A DNA stretch of 64,000 nucleotides from Advenella sp. FME57. Its GTDB lineage: Bacteria > Pseudomonadota > Gammaproteobacteria > Burkholderiales > Burkholderiaceae_B. Shown piece by piece: positions 18,826 through 27,974 of the stretch (the first letter of the stretch is position 1; each line of letters opens with the position of its first letter). The stretch is from positions 310,001 through 374,000 of the forward strand of contig NZ_JABUXU010000001.1 in the NCBI RefSeq assembly GCF_014897675.1, given 5' to 3'. The notes beneath the pieces were generated by a model. The model was not told where the DNA came from and made no database searches. It was given only the letters and a program-made list of their open reading frames with translations. The translations under genes and the position numbers were made by a program.

Positions 18826-19193
18826 GAATATCGCCTGATGCTAACGACAATTCCAGTTATCCAAAGCACTGCCATTAATGGCCAGATAAAGAAATAGGAC
18901 AATTTCGGATATCCCACTGTTTCAAGAAATCCATAGCTGAATGTGGCCACCGCTGTTAAGCCGAACGCCCAGCTTAACGCTTCGAATTGGATTTTTCGCT
19001 GTAGTTCATCTAACCGTCTAAGTTGTCGAATTACCACCCAACATATACCAACCGCCGGAACCATGGGAATAAGCGCAACTATCGGGCGTATCGGCGAAGC
19101 GCCGTCAATAGTACCCAATAGGTGCCCTGAGGCAAAAATGGCGATCATATAGATAACTATGCTCGACCCCAATTCTAGCAAATAGCGTTTCAT
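18822..19193 (-). CDS. Four-helix membrane protein paired with XRE regulator
   Basis: 123 residues with four predicted transmembrane helices: IVIYMIAIFASGHLLG, IVALIPMVPAVGICWVVI, LSWAFGLTAVATFSYGFL and FFIWPLMAVLWITGIVV. The short loop RQLRRLDELQRKIQFEA between helices 2 and 3 is conserved in a group of small inner-membrane proteins encoded beside short XRE regulators. Function unknown; it could sense a membrane state and control the regulator, but nothing here shows that. Confidence 0.82.
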   Translation of the reverse strand: MKRYLLELGSSIVIYMIAIFASGHLLGTIDGASPIRPIVALIPMVPAVGICWVVIRQLRRLDELQRKIQFEALSWAFGLTAVATFSYGFLETVGYPKLSYFFIWPLMAVLWITGIVVSIRRYS

Positions 19194-19215
19194 AAATAAT
19201 AGTCCCAGCCGTCAT

Positions 19216-19270
19216 GTAAAGGAAGCTTTACTATAACATTCAATTAAATCTAATGTAAAGCATACTTTAC
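19216..19270 (-). promoter_or_regulatory. Promoter with two identical operator-like inverted repeats
   Basis: GTAAAG-N4-CTTTAC occurs twice, at 19216-19231 and 19255-19270, 39 bases apart. Between them, on the minus strand, TTTACA and TATAGT form a -35/-10 pair with an 18-base spacer. The distal repeat covers the -35 and the proximal one lies just beyond the -10, over the start region. This is a classic layout for repression by the small XRE protein encoded downstream. Confidence 0.75.
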
Positions 19271-19538
19271 GCCATTGAAGTTCTTCTGCATTCCATTCTG
19301 GCCGCGGTCATTTTCCTCAGCAGCTGTCACAGGCGTATGGGTTCCGGTAATTCAAAGTGATTTTACGACCCATCAATGTGCTTTCTGATCGAAAATCAGA
19401 ATGCTCCTGCCTCTGCCTTCAGAAGTCGACAGGGTTTTACAAAAAGCAAAGCGAGCGCCCCCCGAAAATTGGATTAGTGCCCACTTATGTAGTGGCAAAT
19501 CCAAGCCAAAGTACCCTAATTGCAGGAAGCAGAGACAT

Positions 19539-20303
19539 TCAATAAAAGCGTGTCGTATCAAACACGGTATCAGGAAAACTGCAGGACAGGCGCTCTTTGC
19601 CCGATCCGAGACTTTTGCGTTTCACCACCAGCCGGCCAACAGGCCCGGTACAGTTCAAATGGGTGCCGCCGCAGGCAATCTGGTATTGTTCGCAATGCCA
19701 ACTGCGCAAATCCGGTTCTTGCGGGTGTGCACTCATGGTAATGGCCGCATTGCGTAAAACCAGGTCATTGGCACAGGCTTCGATCTGACTGACCTGTTCC
19801 GGTGTAAAGCGCGCATTTATGCCAAAGTCAAACCGCGCCCCGTCTATCCGAATATGGCAGCCCAAGGTGGCCTGCACGGCGTCCGGCCGGATCATATCGA
19901 CAGCCACGTAAAGTATATGGGAGGCCGTATGGCTGAGCATCAATCGCGCTCTTCGATCCGTATCAATACGCACCGTGACGCTATCGCCAATATGCAGATC
20001 GCTCAAAAGTGACACCTCATCCGGATGCACTTTGTGCCAGATGACGCCACCCACCTGGACATCAGGAAAACCATCAATCCCGGGCGAATGCCCGTACATT
20101 TTCCTTGCGTCGATAAACCTCAGAACGCGACCATTGTCCAGCGTGATCGTGCCATGGTCCGCTTCCTGCCCCCCTCCTTCAGGAAAAGCCACCGTGACAT
20201 CAAGCTCAACCATGTCGGCTTCAATTTTGATAATGCTGGCCTGGCAGTGGCTGAGATAGTTATCCTCATAATAACGCTTGCGGGTTTGTCTGTGGAATTT
20301 CAT
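19539..20303 (-). CDS. Free-standing alanyl-tRNA editing protein (AlaX-like)
   Basis: Trans-editing hydrolase that removes serine or glycine from mischarged tRNA-Ala. 254 residues with the AlaRS-type N-terminal segment (VAFPEGGGQEADHGTI) and the editing site: HTASHIL supplying HxxxH, then CGGTHLN supplying the Cys and His zinc ligands. No catalytic synthetase core is present, so it is a stand-alone domain. It backs up the AlaS encoded at 43265-45880. No co-transcribed partner is visible. Confidence 0.9.
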   Translation of the reverse strand: MKFHRQTRKRYYEDNYLSHCQASIIKIEADMVELDVTVAFPEGGGQEADHGTITLDNGRVLRFIDARKMYGHSPGIDGFPDVQVGGVIWHKVHPDEVSLLSDLHIGDSVTVRIDTDRRARLMLSHTASHILYVAVDMIRPDAVQATLGCHIRIDGARFDFGINARFTPEQVSQIEACANDLVLRNAAITMSAHPQEPDLRSWHCEQYQIACGGTHLNCTGPVGRLVVKRKSLGSGKERLSCSFPDTVFDTTRFY

Positions 20304-20464
20304 GGTGTCTTGCTTCCAGATATGGATACACGCAAAGTTATCGCAGCATACCGAATATAGTCATGGATTTCATTGATACGAAATAAGCGTATGCATTCAT
20401 TCCGTTTGCAAAATCGCTACTCACTAAGTACGGGACCACAAGCCGAAATCGTTGAACCACATCA

Positions 20465-20719
20465 ATGAAAAAAATTGAAATATCAGTATCCTATACGAGC
20501 TCACCCCTTCGGCTAATCTGCATTCGGACAATGAACATGGCGTATTATTATGCTCTGAGTATTGCCATTCTATTATCGATCAACAAACTACACTTCTGCC
20601 TAACCAAAAGAAAATACAATTTGGAAGGTGAGAATAAGTTCATACCCTTCATTCTATGTAATGCACTTACTCTACTTATTGCCCTTATCCATAACGTGTA
20701 TCTAAAATATTTTTGCTAA
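20465..20719 (+). CDS. AT-rich small ORF, possible membrane protein
   Basis: 84 codons, clearly richer in A+T than the neighbouring genes, with two hydrophobic stretches (YYYALSIAILLSI and IPFILCNALTLLIALIHNVYL). No ribosome binding site is convincing for the first ATG; an ATG at 20531 is an alternative. No family recognised. The composition suggests acquired DNA or non-coding sequence. Confidence 0.35.
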   Translation: MKKIEISVSYTSSPLRLICIRTMNMAYYYALSIAILLSINKLHFCLTKRKYNLEGENKFIPFILCNALTLLIALIHNVYLKYFC

Positions 20720-20930
20720 ATGTCGACGTGTTGAAACGCTGAACCACATTTACTAACAGTGCCCAGAGCCTTCGGGCAACTTGACGCTCTATTACGCGCC
20801 ATGGGGTTGCGAAATTGAGTCACACGAATGATGCACGCCTTCGCTGACTGCCGCTTACCCGCCAACGTACAAATTCCTGTCATATTAAACCTGTAACATC
20901 TGTGCATTATCGTCAACAGGATCACGTAAT

Positions 20931-22880
20931 ATGAAATCCGCTCAATTCTCTCCTTCCCGTCGTCGCAGCCTGATGGCCCTGGCCAGTGCACCCATGTTGC
21001 CGCTCACCACTGGCTTTCTGGGTAGCTTTGCCGGCTTTGCCACCGCCCAGACAGCCGACGCTGTGAAAAAAGCGTTTGCGTCTGCCGAGTTTATCGGCAT
21101 GGCCGCGCCCACGCTGGATAATCCTGCCGCGCTGGCTGACACCACAGTGGGCTCTTCCTTGAAAATACACTGGGCCGACAAGACCGACACCACGTTTGAA
21201 CTGGCTTACAAGCCGTTTTTTCTGACCGGCGATAAAGTGCCCGACGGCAAAGGCGGCCAGGTCATTGCTGGCGGATACTTCGATATCAACAACAAGCCTA
21301 TTATGGACACGTCCGTTGCCGGCAAAGAGCGCCAGATTTTCTCCGACAGCCCCGATGGCACGTCGCTGCTCAAGCTGGACAATGCCAAAGTCGAGGGCGT
21401 CAAAGGCAATACGGTATTTGCAGTGGTACAGTTCGAATACACCACCCGCAATCTGAATGGCGACGATATGTACGGCAAGCTGCCCTCTCCCATCGCCGTG
21501 CTCACCCTGGACCAGGATCCTGATACAGGGCACCTGTCGCTGGTAAAATATCACAATGTCGATACCTCTGGTGTCCATGGCCTGTGGATTACCTGTGGCG
21601 CGTCGCTCTCTCCATGGAACACGCATCTGTCCAGCGAAGAGTATGAACCGGATGCCTTCAAAGTGGCCCAGAACGACGAATTCAAAGGCTTCAGCAAGGC
21701 GCTGTTCGGCGACGAGAAAAAAGCCAATCCGTATCATTACGGCCATATGCCTGAAGTCACGGTCAACCCCGACGGCACTGCCACCATCAAGAAACATTAC
21801 AACCTGGGCCGTATTTCTCATGAATTGATTCAGGTGATGCCGGACAAACGTACCGCATTGATGGGCGACGATACCAACCACGGTGGCTTGTTCATGTTTG
21901 TTGCAGACAAAGAGGAAGACCTGTCTGCCGGTAACCTCTATGTTGCAAAATGGCACCAGACCAGCGGCGAAGGCCCAGGCTCGGCCGATCTGACCTGGAT
22001 TCATCTGGGTCATGCGAGCAGCGACGAAATTGAAGCGCTGGCTGACAAGCTGGCGCCCGAAGACATCATGGAAGTGAAAACCGAAGACCCTAATGATGAT
22101 TCCTTCAAGAAAATCGTCTTTGACAAGAAGGTCAACTGGGTCAAGCTCAAACCCGGCATGGAAAAAGCAGCCACTTTCCTGGAAACCCACCGTCACGCCG
22201 CAGTCGCCGGCGGCAGCATGGGCTTTTCAAAAATGGAAGGCACGACAGTTAACGCCAAAGACAAAATTGCCTACTCGGCCATGTCCTATGTGCGCGATTC
22301 CATGCTCGATGGCTCCAGCGATATCAAGGTTCAAGGCCCTTTTGCCGGTGCCGTCTATGCGTTGAATCTGAAAGCCGGGCAGAAAGACAGCAATGGCAAA
22401 GAGATCAACAGCGAATGGGTTCCGGTCGACATGAAACCGCCCGCAGAACTGGTTGGTGAAGACCTGCAAACACCGGACGCGCTGGGCAATCTGGCCAATG
22501 CCGATAAAATCGCCAATCCGGACAATATCAAGTTTTCAGAGAAATTGCGCACCCTGTTCATTGGCGAGGACAGCGGCACGCATGTTAACAATTTCCTGTG
22601 GGCCTACAACGTAGATACCAAGCAACTGACACGCCTGCTGTCCTGTCCTGCTGGTGCCGAATCAACAGGCCTGCAATCGGTGGACGAGCTCAATGGCTGG
22701 ACTTACATCATGAGCAACTTCCAGCACCCCGGTGACTGGGAAAAAGGCAAAGGCGGTAAACCTGGCCTGCACGACGTGGTCAAGGACAAGGTCGCCCCGC
22801 TGATTGATGAAAAATATCATGATCGTTTCAGCGCCGCAGTAGGCTATCTGACTGGCAAGGAAAAAGCCGTCAAGCTTTAA
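20931..22880 (+). CDS. phoX: PhoX family alkaline phosphatase, Tat-exported
   Basis: Periplasmic phosphatase of the PhoX (DUF839) family, which uses calcium and iron and cleaves phosphate monoesters. 649 residues. The N-terminus has a twin-arginine signal (SRRRSLMALASAP) and a hydrophobic segment ending near ATAQT. Typical blocks are DQDPDTGHLSLVKYHN, ISHELIQVMPDKRTALMGDD, FSKMEGTTVNAKDKIAYSAM and LFIGEDSGTHVNNFLWAYN. It is a single-gene unit closed by a strong terminator. No Pho box was identified by eye. Confidence 0.93.
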   Translation: MKSAQFSPSRRRSLMALASAPMLPLTTGFLGSFAGFATAQTADAVKKAFASAEFIGMAAPTLDNPAALADTTVGSSLKIHWADKTDTTFELAYKPFFLTGDKVPDGKGGQVIAGGYFDINNKPIMDTSVAGKERQIFSDSPDGTSLLKLDNAKVEGVKGNTVFAVVQFEYTTRNLNGDDMYGKLPSPIAVLTLDQDPDTGHLSLVKYHNVDTSGVHGLWITCGASLSPWNTHLSSEEYEPDAFKVAQNDEFKGFSKALFGDEKKANPYHYGHMPEVTVNPDGTATIKKHYNLGRISHELIQVMPDKRTALMGDDTNHGGLFMFVADKEEDLSAGNLYVAKWHQTSGEGPGSADLTWIHLGHASSDEIEALADKLAPEDIMEVKTEDPNDDSFKKIVFDKKVNWVKLKPGMEKAATFLETHRHAAVAGGSMGFSKMEGTTVNAKDKIAYSAMSYVRDSMLDGSSDIKVQGPFAGAVYALNLKAGQKDSNGKEINSEWVPVDMKPPAELVGEDLQTPDALGNLANADKIANPDNIKFSEKLRTLFIGEDSGTHVNNFLWAYNVDTKQLTRLLSCPAGAESTGLQSVDELNGWTYIMSNFQHPGDWEKGKGGKPGLHDVVKDKVAPLIDEKYHDRFSAAVGYLTGKEKAVKL

Positions 22881-22900
22881 TTGCAAAGCAACCGGTTCGA

Positions 22901-22950
22901 AGCCGGCCATCGGAGCCTGTGCAATGCAGGTTTTGATGGCCGGCTTTTTT
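22901..22950 (+). terminator. Intrinsic terminator after phoX
   Basis: AGCCGGCCATC (22901-22911) pairs perfectly with GATGGCCGGCT (22935-22945), followed by a run of six T. Confidence 0.92.
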
Positions 22951-23031
22951 GCTGGCGATGACGGAAATGGCCGGTTTGCTAACGATTGATCAGCGTCGTT
23001 TTTTTGCTTACAGCACTTACTGATTAAGCGC

Positions 23032-23814
23032 TCACAAACCAAGCGTATTTTGCACACTGTTGATCAGTACCTGCAGCCGTTTTGGGATTTGCCTGTTGCG
23101 CTCGGCAAATGATCCATCAGTGATTGGGACACCGCAGTTTAGGACAAAAATATTGCCATCTATCGGCTTCGCAAAGGGAACCGCAAAGCCGAACGAATGC
23201 GGTACCCATTGCTGGTTATTCGAGCAATAACCATAGCGCTCGAATTCTCGATAAGTCGCGGCCAGACTGTGATGATGCGCCTTGTAGTGGTCTGGCTGCT
23301 CCACCCGAATGCGATTCAGGGCTGCATTGCGCTCTTCTGCGCAGGCGCGGCAAAGCCAGGCCTTGCCGGCAGCGGTTGACATCATGGGCAATGCGGCGCC
23401 AATATCGGGATGAGCTTGCAGGGTTTCGTTGGCGCGCGATGTTTCCACATAAACCATATTACAACGATCCCGAATAACCAGTGAGACAGCCCCGTTGATC
23501 TCCAGCGCCAGCCGCAACATCAGAGGACGAGCAATCTGCCTTAACTGCAAGCTCGCAAGAAGTGGATAGCTCAATGTCAGTAGCGCCGGTCCCAGCAAAT
23601 AGCGCCTGCCCTGCGGTGCGCGCCGCAAATATCCGAGCTGAACAAGCGTATGGGTCAGTCTGGCAATCGTGCTCGGAGACAGGCCGGTACGCACCGAAAT
23701 CTGCTTATTTCCCAGCGTCGGCTCTCCTGATCTGAAGCAGGCAAGCACGTCAATTGCCTGAGCCAGCGTCGAGGCAAATTGCGGATCAGTGACTTTGCTA
23801 TCGGGGTCAGTCAT
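23032..23814 (-). CDS. IclR family transcriptional regulator (second of pair)
   Basis: 260 residues with an N-terminal winged helix (NKQISVRTGLSPSTIARLTHTLVQLGYLRR) and a C-terminal GAF-like effector domain (SLVIRDRCNMVYVETSRANE, LPMMSTAAGKAWL, FGFAVPFAKP and FVLNCGVPITDGSF). Its start overlaps the end of the upstream IclR gene by 8 bases. The two proteins share the same layout and many positions, so they look like an old tandem duplication. They are divergent from the acyl-CoA dehydrogenase operon and are likely to regulate it. Confidence 0.92.
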   Translation of the reverse strand: MTDPDSKVTDPQFASTLAQAIDVLACFRSGEPTLGNKQISVRTGLSPSTIARLTHTLVQLGYLRRAPQGRRYLLGPALLTLSYPLLASLQLRQIARPLMLRLALEINGAVSLVIRDRCNMVYVETSRANETLQAHPDIGAALPMMSTAAGKAWLCRACAEERNAALNRIRVEQPDHYKAHHHSLAATYREFERYGYCSNNQQWVPHSFGFAVPFAKPIDGNIFVLNCGVPITDGSFAERNRQIPKRLQVLINSVQNTLGL

Positions 23815-24601
23815 TATGTGCCTCCTGAAGCCGGCATTTATTTATTTCATCTACCATAGCAAGCAACGGTCGGGCTGCGACCGTCTCAATGGTTCTATCT
23901 TTCAGCCTTGATACTGGCACCCCGCAATTGAAGACCAGGTAGTCGCCGCCTACCGGATCGCGCAACGCCACCGCAACCGCGTGGACATCAGCCTGCCAGT
24001 CGCCATAAGAGAGGCAATAACCTTTTGTGTTCCAGTCATGTCGGGCCCGCTCCCAGGCAGCACCATGCATCTGCAACTGCGACGCATCTTCGCTACGAAT
24101 CTGATCCAGCACGCGTTCACGTATTTCCGAGGACGCATTCGCCAGCCAGGCGCGCCCCATTGCTGAGGCCAGCAATGGCAGGCGAGCGCCGATATCCGGC
24201 CTATAGCCGATCACCTCGTGACCTCGACTGGTTTCGATGTACACCATATGCAGCTTGTCATTCAGACCAAGCGACACAGATCCTTCGCAATGATCAGCCA
24301 GCGCCCGCATGTAGGGTCTTGCCATTTGACGCAAGCGAATACCGCTAAGCATGGGATGTGCCAGCGACAGAATACCGGCCCCCAGACGGTATCGTCGCAA
24401 CTGCACGTCGTACAGCAATAGCCCCTTGAGCGCAAGGGTATAGGTCAGCCGCGAGATGGTCGCTTTGGACAGGCCCGTCCGTTCAGCCAGCTCTTTGTTG
24501 CTGAGCGCGGGCTCTGCCATCCGGAAACACTGCAAGACCGACATGCCATGCGCTACGGTTGTCGCAAAACGGGGATCGCTGTGTCTATCTGTGTCTTTCA
24601 T
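23807..24601 (-). CDS. IclR family transcriptional regulator (first of pair)
   Basis: 264 residues; winged helix SNKELAERTGLSKATISRLTYTLALKGLL and effector domain with SLGLNDKLHMVYIETSRGHE, LPLLASAMGRAWLA and YLVFNCGVPVSRLK. It is transcribed away from the catabolic operon that starts at 24763, with a 160-base AT-rich gap between them holding an imperfect palindrome at 24639-24660. The ligand is unknown; IclR proteins next to such clusters usually bind the substrate or an intermediate. Confidence 0.92.
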   Translation of the reverse strand: MKDTDRHSDPRFATTVAHGMSVLQCFRMAEPALSNKELAERTGLSKATISRLTYTLALKGLLLYDVQLRRYRLGAGILSLAHPMLSGIRLRQMARPYMRALADHCEGSVSLGLNDKLHMVYIETSRGHEVIGYRPDIGARLPLLASAMGRAWLANASSEIRERVLDQIRSEDASQLQMHGAAWERARHDWNTKGYCLSYGDWQADVHAVAVALRDPVGGDYLVFNCGVPVSRLKDRTIETVAARPLLAMVDEINKCRLQEAHND

Positions 24602-24638
24602 GCCGACTGCCCAAAAAAAAACGGTTCACAATCGAAGT

Positions 24639-24660
24639 ATATTAACTTTAAATTCAATAT
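24639..24660. promoter_or_regulatory. Candidate IclR operator in divergent promoter region
   Basis: 22-base imperfect palindrome centred on TTTAAA, with 9 of 11 positions matching between arms (ATATTAACTTT against AAATTCAATAT). It lies between the iclR pair and the acyl-CoA dehydrogenase operon, where a shared operator would be expected. Confidence 0.4.
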
Positions 24661-24762
24661 ATCAAAACAATAATATCGCTATTAAATATAAATTGCTATG
24701 CTTTTACAACGTTAGCACTATAGCCATCGCACCACCAACCAAAGCAGACAAGGAGCATCAAT

Positions 24763-25929
24763 ATGCTGCGGGATCCCGAGTCGTTCACCATGTTTTTAGA
24801 TTCACTGCGACGTTTTGTACAAGAACGCCTGGTGCCACAGGAGAAGCACGTTGCACAATCCGACGAGGTTCCTGACGATGTTGTCAGGGACATGGCAAAG
24901 CAGAATATGTTCGGCTACTCGATACCCGAGGAATACGGCGGACTCGGCATGACAACGGAAGAACTGGTCCTTGCCGCGATGGAGCTATCCCAATGCTCAG
25001 TCGCATTTCGAGCACGTGTAGGCACCAATACCGGTATCGGATCCGAAGGGCTGGTGGCCGATGGCACACCGGAACAGAAGCAGCGTTATCTGCCCGAACT
25101 GGCCAGCGGACGAATGACTGGTTCTTTTGCCTTGACTGAACCCGAAGCCGGTTCAGATGCCACTGCATTGCAGACCACTGCAAGACGCGAAGGCGATCAT
25201 TATGTGCTTAACGGCACAAAATGCTTTATTACCAATGCCCCGCTGGCCGACCTATTTACCGTGATGGCTCGCACCGATCCAGATAACCGCAAAGCAGGCG
25301 GTATTTCCGCATTTCTGGTAGAACGCAGCATGCCAGGCCTGACTACCGGGCAACCATACGAGAAAATGGGACAGGCCGGTTCACCCGTGTCGGAAGTGCA
25401 TTTTGACAACTGCCGCGTTCCCGCGTCCAACCTGATTGGCGGCATAGAAGGCATGGGTTTCAAAACCGCCATGAAAGTATTGAACAAACAGCGTATCCAT
25501 CTGGCGGCGCTGTGTATTGGTCCGGCAATCCGCATGCTGGACGAAGCCATGCAGTTTGTGGGCAAACGCTCTCAATTCGGTCAGCCTCTGATGAATTTTC
25601 AATTGATCCAGGCAATGATCGCCGATTGTAAAACTGACATTGAAACGGCAAAAGCGCTTGTGCTGCAAACGGCTCGAGAGCGCGACGAAGGCAAGGACGT
25701 CACCATGAACGCATCCATTTGCAAATACTTTTGCTCGGAGATGTGCGGGCGGGTCGCCGATCGTTGCGTACAGATGTTTGGCGGCTATGGCTATATCGCG
25801 GACTTTGGCATAGAACGCTTCTACCGCGATGTACGGCTGTTCCGCCTGTATGAAGGAACCAGCCAGATTCACCAACTCAATATTGCCCGCCTGACATTGA
25901 AAAGCGCCGGCTTCGAACCCGCACGTTAA
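24763..25929 (+). CDS. Acyl-CoA dehydrogenase
   Basis: Flavoprotein that introduces an alpha,beta double bond into an acyl-CoA and passes electrons to ETF. 388 residues with the family signatures FALTEPEAGSDATALQTTA and DRCVQMFGGYGYIADFGIERFYRDVRLFRLYEGTSQIH. The Glu in RLYEGTSQIH is at the usual catalytic-base position of short-chain members. GGAG precedes the ATG. First gene of the catabolic operon; the substrate is not deducible from sequence alone. Confidence 0.93.
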   Translation: MLRDPESFTMFLDSLRRFVQERLVPQEKHVAQSDEVPDDVVRDMAKQNMFGYSIPEEYGGLGMTTEELVLAAMELSQCSVAFRARVGTNTGIGSEGLVADGTPEQKQRYLPELASGRMTGSFALTEPEAGSDATALQTTARREGDHYVLNGTKCFITNAPLADLFTVMARTDPDNRKAGGISAFLVERSMPGLTTGQPYEKMGQAGSPVSEVHFDNCRVPASNLIGGIEGMGFKTAMKVLNKQRIHLAALCIGPAIRMLDEAMQFVGKRSQFGQPLMNFQLIQAMIADCKTDIETAKALVLQTARERDEGKDVTMNASICKYFCSEMCGRVADRCVQMFGGYGYIADFGIERFYRDVRLFRLYEGTSQIHQLNIARLTLKSAGFEPAR

Positions 25930-25999
25930 GGGCCCTGTTATTTTTCCATCGCAGTACCGCATTGCCTCGTCAGAAGGCACATTAACAACGGAGACTATC

Positions 26000-26973
26000 A
26001 TGTTGAAAAGAACCATTGCCACGATTATTGCAACTGCCATATTCGGTATCGCGCCCGGCTTAGCCAGTGCCGCGTATCCCGACCAGCCGATCAGGCTGAT
26101 TGTCCCATTTGCGCCAGGTGGATCAACCGATATTTTGGGCCGGCTGCTTGCCGAAGCCATGCGTCCTGTTCTGGGCCAGGTGATCGTGGTCGAAAACAAA
26201 CCTGGGGCAGGCGGCAATATTGGGGGGCATTTTTTGTCGCCAAGGCAAAGCCGGATGGCTATACGGTCCTTCTGGCAGCAGCGGGCCCAACGGTCATCAA
26301 TCCCAGCCTGTACAAAGAGATGAACTACAGCCCCGGCAAGGATCTTGTGCCCGTAACTGCATTGACCCGAGAACACAACCTGATGGTCGTCAATCCGGAA
26401 ATCCCCGCCAAAAATCTCAAGGAGTTCATTACTTACGCAAAGAACCACCCGCAGACCCTGTCCATCGGCTCTCCAGGCGCGGGAAGTCCGGCACATCTGG
26501 CAGGCGAACTCCTGAATAAAATGGCGGGTCTGAAAATGCAGCATGTGCCCTACAAGGGGTCGGGCCCGGCGATTAGTGACCTGTTGGCCAACCATATCAG
26601 TGTGATGATTGACAATATGCCGCCGCTATTGCCCCATGTGCTTAGCGGAAAGCTTCACGCACTGGGCGTGCCCAGTTCAAAAAGAGCCGAGGCCCTGCCC
26701 AATGTTCCTACATTTGAAGAACAGGGACTTAACGGTTATGTCATCATGGCCTGGAAGGGCTTGATGGTATCCAAAGGCACTCCGGAGCCCATTGTCCGGG
26801 CTCTGCATGATGCGGCAATACAAGTGTTAAAGCGTCCCGACATTCGCAAGCGCCTGACCGAACTGGGGGCAGAGCCCGAAGGCAATACGCCAGAAGCCTT
26901 TGCGAAGCAGATCAGTGAAGAAACACGTTGGTGGGCCGATATGATCAAACAGACCAATGTCAGCGTCAATTAA
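26000..26973 (+). pseudogene. Bug/TctC-type solute receptor gene with a frameshift
   Basis: Periplasmic receptor of tripartite tricarboxylate-type transport. The frame from 26000 gives a signal peptide (IATAIFGIAPGLASA) and the N-terminal lobe through VVENKPGAGGNIGG. It then loses register at the adjoining G6 and T6 runs (about 26220-26236). The rest (FVAKAKPDGYTVLLAAAGPTVINPSLY, then MNYSPGKDLVPVTA to the end at 26973) is in another frame. One extra base in the G run would restore a normal protein of about 324 residues. A sequencing error, phase variation or a recent mutation are all possible; the rest is undamaged. Confidence 0.85.
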
Positions 26974-26993
26974 CAGGCCACCGGAGTAATGAT

Positions 26994-27956
26994 ATGAAAA
27001 ACACGATTCTCCTCGTCGCCCTATCTGCAGCGACCGGGCTTCCTGCATTGGTGCAGGCCAATGACTATCCGAACAAACCAATCACACTTGTTGTTCCGTA
27101 CGCCGCCGGCGGCGGTACGGATACGGCGGCACGTATCATAGCCAAAAAGCTCGCCAGGAAACTGAAGCAGCCGGTTGTTGTCGAAAACAAGGCAGGTGGT
27201 GCGACGCAGATCGGCACCAGCTACGTGGTCCGTGCCAAGCCCGATGGTTATACCCTGCTAATGGGCACTGCAAACCTGGCTACCAATCCTGCATTTTATA
27301 AAACGCTACCCTATAACGTAAAAACAGATCTGACACCGGTCGTGCTGGCAACCGATGTGCCGGTTTACATATTTACCAGCCCCAATGCCAGCGTCAAAAA
27401 GGTTCAAGACATTCGGACCCAAAGCAAACAAGGCAGGGCTTTATCTTATGCCACCGCGGGGGTTGGCAGCATTCCACATATGGCAGCTGAAATCTTCAAT
27501 CGCAAAACAGGCCTGCATTTACAACATGTGCCATACAAGGGTAGCGCCGAAGCCGTCGTTGCGGCCGCCGGCAATCAGGTTCCCTTGAGTTTTGACAATC
27601 TGGCACCCGCTTACGGACAGGTGAAGGCAGGCCGCCTGGTGCCATTGGCCATCGCCGCCGACAAACGCAGCCCTGCCCTGCCGGATATACCAACGCTCAA
27701 GGAACTGGGCATCCCCGTGGTCGCGGCATCCTGGTGGGGCGTCCTTGCGCCGGCCGGCACCCCGCCAGCGGTGATCCGCAAGTTGAATACACAGATTAAC
27801 GACGTGGTCAAAGATAAATCGGTACAAGACTTTCTGCTTCAACAAGGTATTCACACCGTCGGCGGGACACCAGAACAATTTACGCAGTACATCCACGAGG
27901 AATCCGAAAAATGGCAAGCCATTGTTCGTGAGGCCGATCTGCATCTAGAAAATTGA
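26994..27956 (+). CDS. Bug/TctC family tripartite tricarboxylate transporter receptor
   Basis: Periplasmic substrate-binding protein of 320 residues. Signal peptide MKNTILLVALSAATGLPALVQA, then the family blocks YPNKPITLVVPYAAGGGTDTAARI, VVVENKAGGATQIG, AKPDGYTLLMGT, HVPYKGSAEAV and SWWGVLAPAGTPPAVI. GGAG lies 10 bases upstream of the ATG. It is a divergent paralogue of the frameshifted receptor 20 bases upstream. No TctA/TctB membrane genes lie in the window, so it must work with a transporter encoded elsewhere, as is usual for Bug proteins. Confidence 0.93.
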   Translation: MKNTILLVALSAATGLPALVQANDYPNKPITLVVPYAAGGGTDTAARIIAKKLARKLKQPVVVENKAGGATQIGTSYVVRAKPDGYTLLMGTANLATNPAFYKTLPYNVKTDLTPVVLATDVPVYIFTSPNASVKKVQDIRTQSKQGRALSYATAGVGSIPHMAAEIFNRKTGLHLQHVPYKGSAEAVVAAAGNQVPLSFDNLAPAYGQVKAGRLVPLAIAADKRSPALPDIPTLKELGIPVVAASWWGVLAPAGTPPAVIRKLNTQINDVVKDKSVQDFLLQQGIHTVGGTPEQFTQYIHEESEKWQAIVREADLHLEN

Positions 27957-27974
27957 ACCAGGACATATTGACTT

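Noticed and set aside
19271-19538. Possible insertion-sequence remnant
   Set aside because: No terminal inverted repeats or transposase-like translation could be supported.
20922-22196. 424-codon minus-strand ORF
   Set aside because: It is the antisense shadow of phoX, which has a Tat signal, strong family motifs and its own terminator.
25381-26595. 404-codon minus-strand ORF
   Set aside because: It is antisense to the acyl-CoA dehydrogenase and Bug genes and shows no domain.
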